A stretch of 64,000 bases of DNA, from NCBI GenBank assembly GCA_013400155.1, contig VXBM01000058.1:1735985-1799984 (forward strand), given 5' to 3'. The position numbers and the translations under genes were made by a program. This stretch comes from Helopsaltes ochotensis (lineage: Eukaryota > Chordata > Aves > Passeriformes > Locustellidae). This document shows positions 1-13,200 of this stretch, one piece after another; the stretch's first letter is position 1; the number at the start of each line of letters is the position of its first letter. The notes under the pieces were generated by a model, which ran no database searches, was not told the DNA's origin, and was given only the letters and a program-made list of their open reading frames with translations.

Positions 1-3000
1 ATATTAACAAGCTTTTAGCAGATGCGTTCATTAGACCCTGCTGCAGTGATTCTGAAACCAAGCAAGATGCTGTCACCTGTCTCCTGTGAGCTGCCTGTTC
101 CAGTGCCATACAGTCAGTCTACTGTCATTTCAAAGATATTTTTGAACACCTTTGATCAGGCTTTTTTTTATTTTTTGCAGAAATAGCTGAAAATAAGTAG
201 TGTCTAGGTGCCATGTCATCCTTTCCCCTCACCTACCACTTGCACTGACTGATTCCAGAGAAGACATTTCCTTGGCTGGTGGCAGAAATCCTGTCACTTC
301 ATCAAAGCTGGTGGCACAACCTGAGTTTACATGCTTGAAAATTTGGCTCGGTAAGGATTTACCTACCATACCAAAATGTGGTCCTGGACAGCAATTTGCC
401 TCCTCTAGCTAAGTTAAAAACCCGAAGTTAAATTTGTTTGAAAAACCAGAAAATTTATTTTCTTGAACAGACCCCATGTGGAAACTTCAGAAATCTGAAT
501 CTTCATAAGCAGATTAACTTTGGCATCTCCCACCATGAAACAGGAATATTTAAATCTAAAAATAGTATGCTAAAACTCTTTTAAGTTGGATAATTCAGCC
601 GGAGGTGGCTTTCATTTCATCTAGCTCTACCTAATTTGCTACAGCTAAAACCTATTTGAGACATGCTGAGCAAAATGGACAAGCAAAGCATCCCCTTGTC
701 CACAGCTTAAAACTCCACTTCAAATCTTGCAAGTCACTGCACACATCTTGTCCTATATTTAAAAGGTCACGTTTGACCAAGCTATAATTAATCACACATC
801 CTCACAATTTAATCGATTGGTAGAGAGATTATACTAGTAGCTTTCTGTAGCAGTATGCAAATCTTTTTGCCCTAGTTCAGCTTCTTTTTGACAAAGCAAG
901 TCAGTTTACAGCAGAAATGTGAAAAACTATTGCTCATCTTTTAGAAGAGACAAACACAGGAGATGCCTCTTCCTTTTGTTTTCCTACTTAAAGATCAAGG
1001 AGAATGTACATAGGTATGGGGAGGCTGATATTTAATTATACAATAGCTATAGAGATAACAATCTCTTTGAAGTGCCTTAACTTCTGTGCCACTTTCTCAA
1101 GTGAAAAAGGAAGGAAGATACTTATCGCTTTGAATGACGCCAGCTTAGATGTGGGGGAGGAGACAAGGGGGAAGAATGTCACACTAAGGAAAATATATAC
1201 TCAAATTGATTAATAAATGTAAACACATCATTCGATTAAATAGTAGGTTAGTTTCCTGACAGGTAAGTTGTCAGGAGGAGAGAAAAGAAAGAAAGGAAGA
1301 TCACAAAACCCAGACAAACAGGTGCTAAAATAGTGGAGCTATTTGGAGCTTGATTCTGTTTCTATTTGTGTGGGTGAGAAACTTTCCATCAACTGGATGC
1401 AGCAGGAGCAAACCATGGGTTGTTTTCTGCAGTTCTTTGTGTAGGTGTCAATCAACCAATTCCTACTTTATTCAATTTACGCACAATTAAAATCTAGATT
1501 TTAGCCACAAAGTGATTCCTCATCCCTGTCCAGGATTAGGTCTGAAGTTCTTCCATGAGGGATTTCCTGTTTCAAGGAGGATATTCTGGTCAGGAGTAGA
1601 AAGGAGTACCTTCCTGCTACCTGTAGAAAAATTCTATTTTCAGCTACTGAAATGTTAGGAGTAGTCAAGAGGGGAAATTCTGTAAGTATCTTGAACCGAT
1701 CAAATCTGATCAAATCTGGCAAAATAAAAAGGGATAGATTTTAAGTTAATAACTTCTTGAACAGGGAAGAGAGTGCAACGACAGAGTTTTTCCTCCCACT
1801 AAAATCCTTTATAAATGTGTATTCTTAGTAGGTAGACTATAAACTTTAAAACAAATCTTTAGCAAAGAGAAAATCTATACCAAAAACACAAGGAAGAAAT
1901 GAAATTAATTCCATTCTCTTGTTATTTACAGAGGGATCAGAAGTATCTAGCTGGGAATTTCTCTGTTCAAGAACTCATATTTCTTTTAGATGTAAGGATG
2001 GCAGAACTTAGTAAAAAATACGGACTGATACCCTAAGCAATGAAAGTGTTGCCAATTAAATTATACAGTTGATTAGTACCCATTAAAGCAGAGGGAGAAG
2101 AGAAGTATGATAATTTAAGCATAGTGTGTGAGAAGATATATCAACTGGTACCCTTTTTGAGGGCTCCAGATCGGATCACATAACCTTCTGCTATTGCTTG
2201 CAGAATTTTGCCCCTCTCCATGACACTTATATTAGTTTTATCTACATACCAGATGTAAAATATACATGTAAACCTATATATGTTTTAAAATGAAGTGTTG
2301 CTTAATTTAAAATAAGTTTTTTATTAAATAAAATATGACTTCTGTATGCCATATGACACACATGACTTGATTATCATAGCAATAACTTCCACTTATCTCT
2401 GTGTACTTGCAAATACTCCCTAGAGACCAATAAAAGGACATATGGCATAATAGCATCTCTTCAACTGTAATCAGTATTACTGGTACATAGTAAAATATTG
2501 AAGGTGAACAGAGGGCTTGTCAAATATGAGCCCTTTAATACAGACATTTGCTTTTTTGTTTCAGACAAAATGAGGACTAAAAAAGAGGATACCTTATTTG
2601 TGGTGGTCTATATCATTTTGCAGTGGGGGTGCAGCCTTTGGAAGCACCTAGTTTTGACAGGAAAACTGGCATAAGAAGTTCCACCTCTCCTTTTCCTCTT
2701 TCATAGCTTGAAAGCTCTTCAGTTTGGCTCATGTTACAGTTTGGGTTAAAACAATCCTTTTATTTGGAGACAACAAACATTTCTTCTCTGTAAACACACT
2801 TACAAGTGTTCTCTGTTCCTGCCTTGGAAGGTTTACTTTTGGAACTATCTCATCCTATTGCAGCAGAACTGGTTACCTCCTATTTGGAAAACACAGCTTT
2901 ATTTCTGTGGCTCAGAGACAGGCAAAGCTTATGAAAGCAGATAACAGGCAGTGAAAATTGAATCCAGAATTAGAGCTTCAGTTGAATTTTTCCAAATTTT

Positions 3001-3815
3001 TGAGAGCTGTCTGGATCCAGGGAGTTATGACTGTAGGCCAAACACCAAGGTTCAGTGCCTAAACTCACATATGGAATATGCTTTTAATTTAGAAACTGGG
3101 CCAACATCCAATGATGGCAATGAGGACACTCATTTCTACTTTCCTTCCCAGTGAAGAACCAGTGGGTGTCAATGAGGGAACTATTTGTAGTACAACAATT
3201 GCTGTCTGATGTAACAATGTAAGAGGTCACCATCTTGTATCTGATACCAAGTAGGGATTCTCATCCCAAAATTACAGGTTTACTTGTCTCCAGCTTTAAT
3301 CCTAGCAGGTCAGAGGCATCCAGATCCCCTGAACAAATCATCCAGACTCTCCTTCCAGCATGACAAACCCACAGAGAAACAGACAGTACCTGAGGACTGC
3401 AGCCTGAACATCACACGTCTCATGGGAATCCTCTAACTTAATTCTAGCATCCAAATACAAGCTCAAATAGTCAGTGCCTCATGTTTTCTCAGCAGCTGCA
3501 CTCAATACCCAGGTTTTCAGAAATGTCATTTGAGTGTGGAGCACGAAGTTGGTTTAATCTTCCTCAGAGCTTCTATATAATGCAGTTGTACAAATATTAG
3601 ACAACATTATTATTTATTGCTTTCCAAACAGGAATAATTAGGATGTATGTGAATGTTTTTCTCATCAAGATCAACATTAGTAATTCTGGGACTCCACTAT
3701 GTGTACCTATGTGTATACACAAAAAGTGGATTTGGCTTATCACTCCAGATGTCTGATGCAAAAGACATCTGATCCTGGCAATAACCAAAAAACCTGGGAT
3801 ATTAAATATGCAGTG
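1..3815. other. Non-coding, AT-rich
   Basis: No exon with convincing splice sites, no RNA gene and no clear repeat was seen. Open frames here are 60-76 codons and have no protein-like character. In the gene model this is deep intron 2; otherwise intergenic. Confidence 0.6.
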
Positions 3816-3820
3816 ATGCA

Positions 3821-4348
3821 GCAGCCCTGTTGTTAGAGGGTAGAAACGAGCTGAGACACAGACCTCTTGTTTATCACAGCATGAAAAGGGTCCTGGTTTA
3901 TTCCTCTTTACAGCTCAGCCATCCTGACTCCAACCTGGAGCCATTCACTGACTCTGGCTGCAGTAAGCTCCTGCTGGAGGTTTCCCTTGCAGCCTCTGAC
4001 TGCTGGCTAGTTCCTGCTGAACTCTGACTGCAGGGATTGGTTTGCAGACTCTAAATGCAGGCTTTTACCCAGCTAGACTGTGTTCCCAAAACAGGCTCTA
4101 ATGGCAGACCCAGACTGACTGACAGTAGTGATTCCTTCTCCCCAGGATCCTGATTCTTCATGATCCTCTTGTTTTCTCTTCCTCAAGGGTCCTCCTCCTT
4201 CACGATCCTCCCCCACCAGCTAACCCACCTCCTTTTATCACACTGATCTTTATTGGATAGAGCTGTGACTCATCAGGGGTGAGGCTGTATTGGTAATTAA
4301 CACAGCTAGTACTTATCAGGGACAAGGCCACCTGTATTCCCTTCTACA
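3821..4348 (-). mobile_element. Solo LTR of an endogenous retrovirus
   Basis: Read on the minus strand this segment has the order of parts expected of a retroviral LTR. It begins TGTAGAAGGG, has a CCAAT box (4,256-4,252), then a TATA-like GATAAAAGG about 15 bp later (around 4,239-4,231), and a polyadenylation signal AATAAA at 3,902-3,897. It ends near CCTCTAACA...GGGCTGC. U3 holds degenerate short repeats built around GATCCT (about 4,143-4,210) and CTCTGACTGC (about 3,950-4,030). A 5-bp direct repeat ATGCA flanks it (3,816-3,820 and 4,349-4,353), consistent with a target-site duplication. The exact 3' end is uncertain by up to about 12 bp because the related copy at 62,661 shares CAGCAGCCCT. 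No gag, pol or env remnant adjoins it, so it looks like a solo LTR left by recombination. Retroviral class was not determined. Confidence 0.7.
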
Positions 4349-4353
4349 ATGCA

Positions 4354-6719
4354 AACGTAAGTTGCATTTTAAACCATATTCTACTCCCCCTTCAAATAAA
4401 CCAGCTCAGTATCACTTTGAATCACACTAGAGTTAACAAGCTGTTAACCCAAGCTATGAAAAAAGGTCTGTTGCCTCAAAATTTACATCTCCACAGCTGC
4501 TTAAGAAGTACCTTATTATCTCTTTCATAATTCATCTTCTCTCTCTAATGAAAACTGAAAACTTGATTCCTGTTGTTTCTCTACAGTAATGGAATCATAT
4601 GGCTTCTGAACTTTAGTCTGTCTCAAAATCTGCAATTAAGGACTGCTACCTCCATTTTATATTTAGAGATTTTTCCATTATTAGAAAAGTATGACAAGAC
4701 ATAAAGGGAGAAAATCAGTCTGAGACTCCTACAATGATCAACGACCTCTGATCCAGCAGCTTTCAGCTTAAACTGATGAAGAATAAAACCAAGCAGCCTT
4801 ACTCACGGGGTATGGGGATACACGCCACTGCTCCCACTGAGGCTGAGGGAAGTGTCTGCAGGCAGGACACCACAATGCTGCTGCCTCCAGCATCCCTCAC
4901 ACACCTCCATGGTGCCATCACGGGCACAACCACAATGAGACATGATCACTTCTGCAAGGGGTTCACAGTCTGAATATAAGCAGGCAAAGAACGGGGGAAA
5001 GCAAAGGAAAACAGGTATAGTGACTTTCTTCAGGTTTCATTTTCTAGCAATAGAGAGAAAAGAAAATCCTTCTCTCCAAAGCCCTAACTTTTTGTCCTCG
5101 GAAGTGCTGTTTATGGTGGGGGAGTTCAAACCAGTCTCTCCAGCCCTTTTTAAGCTCTTGTCTGACTTATGAGGAGCTGAAGATTTATTTACATCAGCTC
5201 AAACCCTCATATGGGAGACTTTTGGAACATTTATATAATTTCCAGGAGATCTTATTTACTGTTATTTATATTCCTGTTACCATCTCCTACTCCTCATCCT
5301 TTCTCCCTTCCTCAATATCTACCTCACCTGGAAATCAGATGGATTGCAAGTTTCACTATAAGAAAAGCAGCAGAGAAGCACATGCAAAAATTTTGTTGCA
5401 GGGGGAAAACAAAAAGTAAAGAAACAAAACCACAAACAGGAGAAAGAAAAGACACCCAGTTAGGCATAAAAACATTTCCCAAGAAAATCCATGCAGAACC
5501 AGGCAACACTTGGTGTTTGGACATACAATTTTAAGCCCAGCTGAACCACACCTCTGTGGCCTTCTCCTTGAAGATGTAAACAACTCTTGCCTCAACAATG
5601 CTTTTATGTTAAAATCAGCATGGGCAAAGCGTGGCATAAATGTTTTTTGTCTCACACAGGAAAGGATTCCATTTGCTCTGAGAACTAGTCAATGTTATCT
5701 ACTACCCTCCAACTTAAAACTTTTGTATAGTATTAAAATAAAACCAAACACAACGCTCACACACAAAGAATAACAAGCACAAAACAACTCATGGGTACTC
5801 TATAGGCTGAAATTTGTTTGCACAAATTATTCAGTGAGCCCTTATGAATAATGAATACATTGTGGAAGTCATGACTAGCTTATGAATTATTTATTAACTG
5901 AAATATGGGCTGAATTTGTCAGATAACCTTATTTTCCACAAATCATTCAACCATCTCCTACATTAAATGGTACCAACTGGTCTCCAAATAGCCCTACCTG
6001 CAAAATACAATCTTTGTTTCCTGTGGCATGAGAGGAGCTTTTAAAATCAAATTTCTGGAGACCTTCCATAATATTGTCTGTCAAAGCTCTGCTCGAAAAA
6101 AAAGTAATTATCCAGAACCAATACTAATGCCATCCTATATTTTAATTACCAACGGCTATAATGTGACAGCTTGGCACCTATCCTATCAATTCCAACTCTG
6201 AAAAGAGAGTATGGGTGGAAATTACCTACCACATAATACTTTAGGAATAGTCCTGCCAATCACAGTGCCTTTAAAAGGAGTCATTATTTTTGAGTTGTCT
6301 GGGAAAGAGAGAATAACTAAAAGACCCCAGTTAAGTGAATGAACATGACAAGAAATTTAAAATATTTAATTTTGAAGTGTTTAAAAATGCTTGGAAAATT
6401 AATTCAAACTTGACATTTTATAACATAGCCTCTTTTCTTGAAGATGCTGCTCTATAGCCTGTTTAACCAAGGACTCTGAAAGTAATTTATCAGTGTATGT
6501 AAAAATCTTCCAACATGGGAGGTAGTATTGATACACAGAAATTGTTCTACAGAGTTAGACCTGAATTCTAGCCAGCCTGCTCTCTTTGATGACACCCAAA
6601 GTTTACAGAAGCTCGCAAAAACCTGCAGTAAGCAGCCAGATCTCCATCACGCTCACAAACATCAGAGGGGCAAGCTGCCGCTCTTGACCCAGTTCCTCCC
6701 TGGTGCCAGAGGCACACGG
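4354..6719. other. Non-coding; possible conserved AT-rich elements
   Basis: No gene seen. The stretch at about 5,810-5,950 is rich in ATTA, TTATGAATAATGAAT and similar homeodomain-type words, as is 6,120-6,200. This is the look of conserved non-coding elements, but conservation cannot be judged from one sequence. Overlapping open frames of up to 107 codons on both strands at 5,210-5,770 lack splice or domain support. Confidence 0.45.
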
Positions 6720-7240
6720 AGGCGTTATCGCTGCATCCCTCCGGATCTCAGGCACTGCTTATCTCTGTCCCTTTCCCGGCAGTCTCTGTCAGGCAGAAGG
6801 AAGCCCCGCTCCGCGCCCTCTTTTTCCGAGCGTCCCAGAGCCAGATGAAATCCCTTGCGATGGCGAAGGAGGGAAGCGGGGCGGTTTTACGAGCAACTCT
6901 GCCCGGCGCAGGCAGCAGCGAGTCGGGCGCAGCGCCGCTCAGCCCGCGGTGCCCGCGGTGCGCTGGGCGGGCGGGGTTCGCAGGCATTGCCGGCAGCGCC
7001 GGGGCTGCCCCGCTCCCACACAGCCTGTCGCACCTCCAGGGGACATCCACGGGAAGCGGCTGCCGGCCGCATCTGCCGCAGGAACGACTCGGGTGGGATT
7101 TCATGTCCCTTGGGCTGGGCGAGCTGCGCGTGGTGCGGAGGCGCCGATGCCGGCGCGGTGCCGGGCCGGGGAGGCGCGGATGGCGCTCTGTTTGTTGCTC
7201 ACTTATGCAATTGTAAGGAAGGGTTGCTGCGGCGGTGCCA
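6720..7240. promoter_or_regulatory. CpG island of unknown direction
   Basis: This is a block of about 500 bp with many CpG dinucleotides and much higher GC than its flanks. It supports overlapping open frames of 120-220 codons in several frames and on both strands, which is what GC-rich DNA with few stop codons gives by chance. I therefore do not call a protein. Possible splice donors exist on both strands: minus TGGAG|GTGCGA with the last exon base at 7,034, and plus CAATT|GTAAGG near 7,211. Neither is strong enough to fix direction. If the minus-strand gene model is right, the island lies inside its second intron and could be an internal promoter for a shorter isoform, or the promoter of a separate (possibly non-coding) transcript. 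Confidence 0.55.
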
Positions 7241-10200
7241 AAAGACCTGGGGTGCTCCTGACCTTTGGCTTTGCTTGCTGCAGTCTCTGGCAGCTTCAGC
7301 GGCGTGATGGCTCGTGGCAAGCGGCAACCACTGAAGTATTTACTCGGGGTACGAATGAATAATGAACGGGAGCTGAATCAGGACCCCCTACATCAGCATT
7401 CTTACCCTAATAATGTCAAAATGCAACGGGCTGCTCACAAATAAACCATGCAGAGGTGACAAAAATAGCATTTCTCCAGTGGTTTATTGCAAATTCAGCT
7501 CGGGAATAAGTTCATCCCAAATGTTCTTCCGGTAAATAAAGCAAGTTGAACTAGATTTATGTTAGCTTTCACTATTTCAGGACAAATTGTGACCTTGGGA
7601 AAAGTGGGAGAATATACTGATTAAAGATCTATTTATTAATAGATCCAGTTAGAATCTATTTCTAGTTTCTGATCTGGACAAATACAATAAAATCAAAGTG
7701 AAAGGAAATTTACCATCTTCTGCAGTGGTGGGTGCTTCATTCTCTTTTTCTTTATAACTACTATCCCAATTCAACAGGTACTCTACCATGGCTGAGATGT
7801 GGTTGTTGCAATAGGATGTGGTATCCTATGGCCAGGAAATGGTTCACTTGAGGGAATTAGAAATTACATACAAGCCTTCATTCTAATTACAAAATTGGGA
7901 GGGCTTTTGACCACACAGGCTTTTTTTCCAATGTGGATATAGTGTGACCTGACCACAGACTCATCACACATTCCCATTAAAAATCAACAAAAAACAAATC
8001 AAAAGCATCAGTCTCCAAGGAAGAGGATAAAGACTAAACTGTCTTAACAGTTTCCTCCATGAATAGGCATAAAGGACCTAAAAGAATAGCAACACAGCTG
8101 TTACAAGAAGTGGGAATCCCATTTTATGAAAAATAGTTACAGAGTGTGCCTTCTTGAGAAGACCTCTCTCCTTCTGATGCTTTGAGGCACTCGATAAATA
8201 AAAAATAACATTTATAAAAAAATCAGATACTGAGAACTCTACTTCCAAAATTACTTCCTTCAGGCTGAAAATTAAATATTTAATCATGTATGCAATGAGA
8301 TTCTAAAGCTGCAGTGGGAGAAAAATGGCTAATTTTAGGATTAGGCTAAATTTGCCCCTGGATGCTTCACCAGATTATGAAAGACATTTGTTCTTTAAAA
8401 TACACAACTGCATCTCCTGTTTCCCTTCTGTGTTCAGGTGAGTGGGCTCAGAGCGGGCTCTGAGTGCATCCTGTAAAAGCCTTACCACCACAGGCTCAAA
8501 ATGCTCACATTAGGATATTCCACTGTTTCCTATGCACACACAGAGAGAAAGATGAAAAAGATTGGGAAAGGTGATTTGCATCTCTTTCAGCAGAAAGTAT
8601 TGCAAAGAGACAAATGAGGAAGCAGCAGTGAAAACAAAGCAACTACAAAGCTTTAGGTGAGGCAATCAGAGAGTATGAATCATCTGAGGGACTTTGCCAC
8701 TGCTTGTCAAGCAAATTATTCATCAAATTACATCTGCTGGTCTTTGGTTCTAATAAATATCCCAAGCTTTAAAAAGCACAGTAGTAAACCAGCAAGATTA
8801 GATATCTGTATCTTGTGGTCTCATAAACACAGTGAAGAAACTGAGAATTCTTGCAAATTGAAGATGCCACTGAGAAGGCAAAGAATCAATTTTGATTAAA
8901 CAACCTGAAATTTGTTTTAGTTCAAACTAAAAATAGATCAATGCTTTGACTTCACAGAGAAGGAGAGAAAAATAGCAGGCAATGCATTTCTTTCTCAAGC
9001 TGTCATTTCATGTTCACCCTTCTAAACAAGTTCCACTCACCTCAGCTATCTTAAGGCTACTGCAGACTTTTAAACCAAAAGCTTTGGCAGGTCTGTACGA
9101 ATGGACACTGCATCCCCTTGCAAATTCTAAGTTACTTACAGCCATACAGTAAATATTCAGGCAATCCCGCTCATCCAGGCACATTCTGCTACAACTTTAA
9201 TACCTGGGTCATATTGGTAGAGACATTTACCTTGGGACATAGTGCAAAATTTAATGGAAAATGGCTGAATCTGAGCCCCATCTGCTCAGGGACACAGCTG
9301 TGTTTTGCAGTGCCAAAAGATCCCCGACTTCATGAACCAAAAGGTGACTGTTGTGTGGTGTGAAACCTTGCACTCACCAGAACTGAAATGCTCAATACAC
9401 ACATAAAACTGCCCACACAACAATCAGTTCATCTGAACTTTGCAGGCTGCAAGCACTGGGATTGTCCAAAACCAGTCTGTCTAGGAAAGGCTACTTTAGC
9501 AAACAATCACCTAAGTTTTCTTCACGTATATATCTGCTCTCCTGCATTGATCTACCTGACTAAAACATGGGAAACATATAAATTCAGGTATGCAAATAAT
9601 AACAATAATATTAACAGTCCTGGACTTAGGTCAGTAACAAAGGCAAAGAACCAAAAATTAAATGCTTTAAGTGAAACAGAGTTTCATTTGTTCTTTCAAT
9701 GAAATTAAAAGGTCTTCCTGAAAGCACAGCCTAGCATTACAACTTGCTAAAGAAAGATTAATCTTAGATCTTAGAGATCTTACACCTTTTTTTTTTTCCT
9801 GAGAATTGAGAGAAGGTTTCCATATGCTACAGAGAACACAGGCTTCCAGTTCCCAAACCAAGAAATGGAAAGGGTGAATTGTAGGACTGCAAACTGCTGA
9901 CAACAAACAATTACAACTGACCACCCTGTTCCTTTTGTTTCGGCAAGAAACTGAGAATTCCAGTTTCTCTGCTGCCTCTCTCTGTTCTCCTATTTCTGCT
10001 TCACTGGTTCTGGTCATGGAGAGTTTCTTCCAGCAGGTTGACAAGCACTATGGAACAAGTGGCACCTTAAATCACTGCTGGTTCATAAAGCACATTGAAA
10101 TAAACATGGATCAGCCACTTTGGCCTTCAGACGATCTCGGTCTGTGAGGTGTCTCCTTACAGGTCCCCTTTTACTGCCCCGGGACTGCTCCTTATGCACT

Positions 10201-13200
10201 TCCCTGAAAGCCCACACAGACACATTTTCTTGTAACCAGCACAGAAACCACAGCAAAGCCAGAGGACAGAACACACATCCAAAGGATCTGGAGATTACAG
10301 CCTTACAGGGACAACAGACATGGGTGAGCGTTTTAAGCGAGCAGGCCAAGTGTTTCCAGTGTGTTAGTTGGTTTGACTGGGTTTGGGGGTTTTTTTCCAT
10401 CCCACTCCTACATTTTACCATATTTAATCTGGAATCTCACCTTATGTGAGAAGATGATGAAAGATTTTGCTGAAAGCCAGGCCATCTGCAGCCTGTGTCA
10501 CTTTTGATAGTGTTTTAGGTCAAGAAACAAAAGTGAGCATATCCACTGAATCCATACTCAGCGGTCACATCTGAAGTTTTTAAGATGAAGATGTTTCAAT
10601 AGGAAGTGACCTTTAATCTCACTATTTTTAAATTACATATCGAAAGAAAAAATTTGGTCTTTGCCTTTTAAATTCATTTCATAGGAAAAAACAAATAAAA
10701 TCAAACAACTCTGATTTTGCTTTTAGTTGGAAAGTAAAATTCTAAACATGCAGAATTTCCTGCAAAACTGAATTTTAAAAGTCTACATAATGCTTTTTCA
10801 ATTCCTTACAATTATTTCGTAGGAGAAAAACATAACTGTGAAGCTGAGAAAAAAATTTCTCATGGCATACATAGTTATTACCTAACGATCTGTGGAGCAA
10901 AAAGGCACAAAGACAATAGATACTGGGTTATTTGCTGCATTTGGAGGTATTAGACCAGGAGAATTCTAAACACTTGGAATATTTTTTACTTTTGCATGAT
11001 TTATCTTATGTGTTTCTTTGCCTTGCTTTGATCTCATCTTCTTCAGACACCATTCTGGAGCTCTGTTCAGTAAACAGGGGAAATTGTGGGGATCTCTACC
11101 TGCAGATTTCAAAGCAGGCAGCTTCTAACTCTCAGCAGGCTCGTGCCAGACCATTCAAATCAGAAATGGAAAAAGCAACCTTATGCAGTATTTCTGCTAG
11201 AATACACACAGGCGTAATACACTCTTTCGGTATTATATGAAAGCAGGAAATAGCCTGACAGAACTTTCTAGGGGAGGTAATTTTTTGAACAAAAAAGAAA
11301 CTAAGATAAGAAGAGGAAAATTATTTCCTGCCTTCACAGTTTTGTCCTGATATTTTATTCTCTATCAATAGGAGGAAAGCAAACCATCTCCAGAAGCTAA
11401 TATGGGTGTACCAGTTCTTTATTTAAAAAAGCAGATCTGAATCTCCTTTCCTTTTACATGGCAGCTCCAATGTTTCAAGGGCTAATATGCTGAGAGCCAT
11501 CATATTTTATATGTTACTTTATTTAGTAAAGATCATTGCACAACCACTATACAAACAGTACTGTAAGTAGTCAGAGTTGTGTTCCAACCACCAAAAAAAC
11601 CCCTCTGACTCTTCTGCCAAGTATATTCACTTAGTTTAAATAGAACCTAGTAGCCGCCAACAGACAGCTGAACTCACGTGCCATGTTTGTGCTAAACAGA
11701 GTTAATAAGGATTATCAAGAAAGCTTCTGTAGCTGTATTTTTATTTGTACAAATGCCTTTCCTCAGGAGCAGCAGGCCCATGCCAGGTGGTAGCAGCTCT
11801 CTTCTGGAACACAGGACAAAGCTTGGCTATGACACAGAAAAGCAGCTCTGCCTTGTGCCCCAGGTTTGTGCTCTGATGGGATTTGCAGCTGCCAGAGGAC
11901 CCCAGCTGCAGAGCTTTGCACCCAGGCCAGCTCCTGGATCACCGTCCCCCAGCCTCTGCAGTCCCTTGCCTCCCTCCTGTGTGGCTCAGGAGCAGAGGCA
12001 CCACAGCACTATTTATATGCACACCAGCCCCTGCACGCACAGTAAACCCAAGTACTGAGTGATTGTTTGGTGCTCTGCCCCATAAAATGCATCCCAGACA
12101 GTGACTGACAGGGACAGAGAGCATTGGGGCTTGAGCTCAGGTGAACACCTCTGCTGGTCATGTGGAATTTGACCTCACACCATAGAAACCCTTGAGGCAG
12201 GTTACTGCAACTTTGTGAAATCAAACAGACAATCAAGTACCAAAAAAGCACAACAAATGTGTCAAGCATACTAAAGGCCAGCAGGCATACTGACTGATTT
12301 TTCCAGCAAAAGCAGAAGCATTTTATTCCGTCTTAATGCAAGCGATCACGGTATAAACCAACATATGGAATGATAAAAGACTTCCTAAAAAATGATTCAA
12401 AAAATAATGGCGAAGTATTGTTTATTTTCACACAGAGGCTGAGCTATACCCCATTTAATCATGGAACTGTCCTTGCAGTTGGAGGTTTAGTGAGACTTGA
12501 CAGAAAAAACAATTCTTGCTATGCTTTACCTCGGGAACTGGACTACTGCAGTTTACATATATATGTGTAAACTAACTCTTAATGTGCTGTGAAATATTAT
12601 TTACATTTCTTTAATTAATAAAAATATGAACAGCCATATATTTCATTAAAACAAATCTTAAGGTCTCTTTTGCTAGTAGGTATCAGCTAAAATCACTAAA
12701 CAGCATCACCTTGTGTCAACAACATCATTAGATTGTGCATCCCAGTCATTTACAAGGCACTTAATGATAGAATAGAAGGTCTACAGTAAATATGCGGTTC
12801 TGATGGCCTCGTCATTAAAGATAAAGACTGAAAAAACCTTTTTCCATCCCTTTATTTACATTAAAGGGACAAAAAAAAAGGTTAGAAATAACCAACCTCC
12901 CTTTCTATTTTTCTGCCATTGCATTTCATTTGCTCTCAAAGAACACCCCAAAGGAATTCTGAAAAATTAAAGGAAAAAAAATATATAGAAAAAAGTTACG
13001 AGATTCTGTAGAGGGGAAAATTTACTGATTTGATTATTTTCCATCTCAACAACTGGGTGTCCAGAAGCTGAAATGTATAAAGGAATATCATTTATGTTAC
13101 CCTATTTTTCCTATGTGTTTAGTGTGAAGTAGAACAAAAGTTGTCACACAAAACCTAACCAAAACAAAGCAGAAAGTTTGCAGCAAACCCCTTCATGGCG

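Noticed and set aside
6703..7362. Long overlapping open frames (up to 219 codons) in the first CpG island
   Set aside because: Open in several frames on both strands, Arg/Ala/Gly/Pro-rich, no domain or motif; explained by high GC and lack of stop codons.
12551..12572. Near-perfect 22-bp palindrome around ATATATAT
   Set aside because: AT-rich palindromes of this size are expected by chance in such DNA; no further support.
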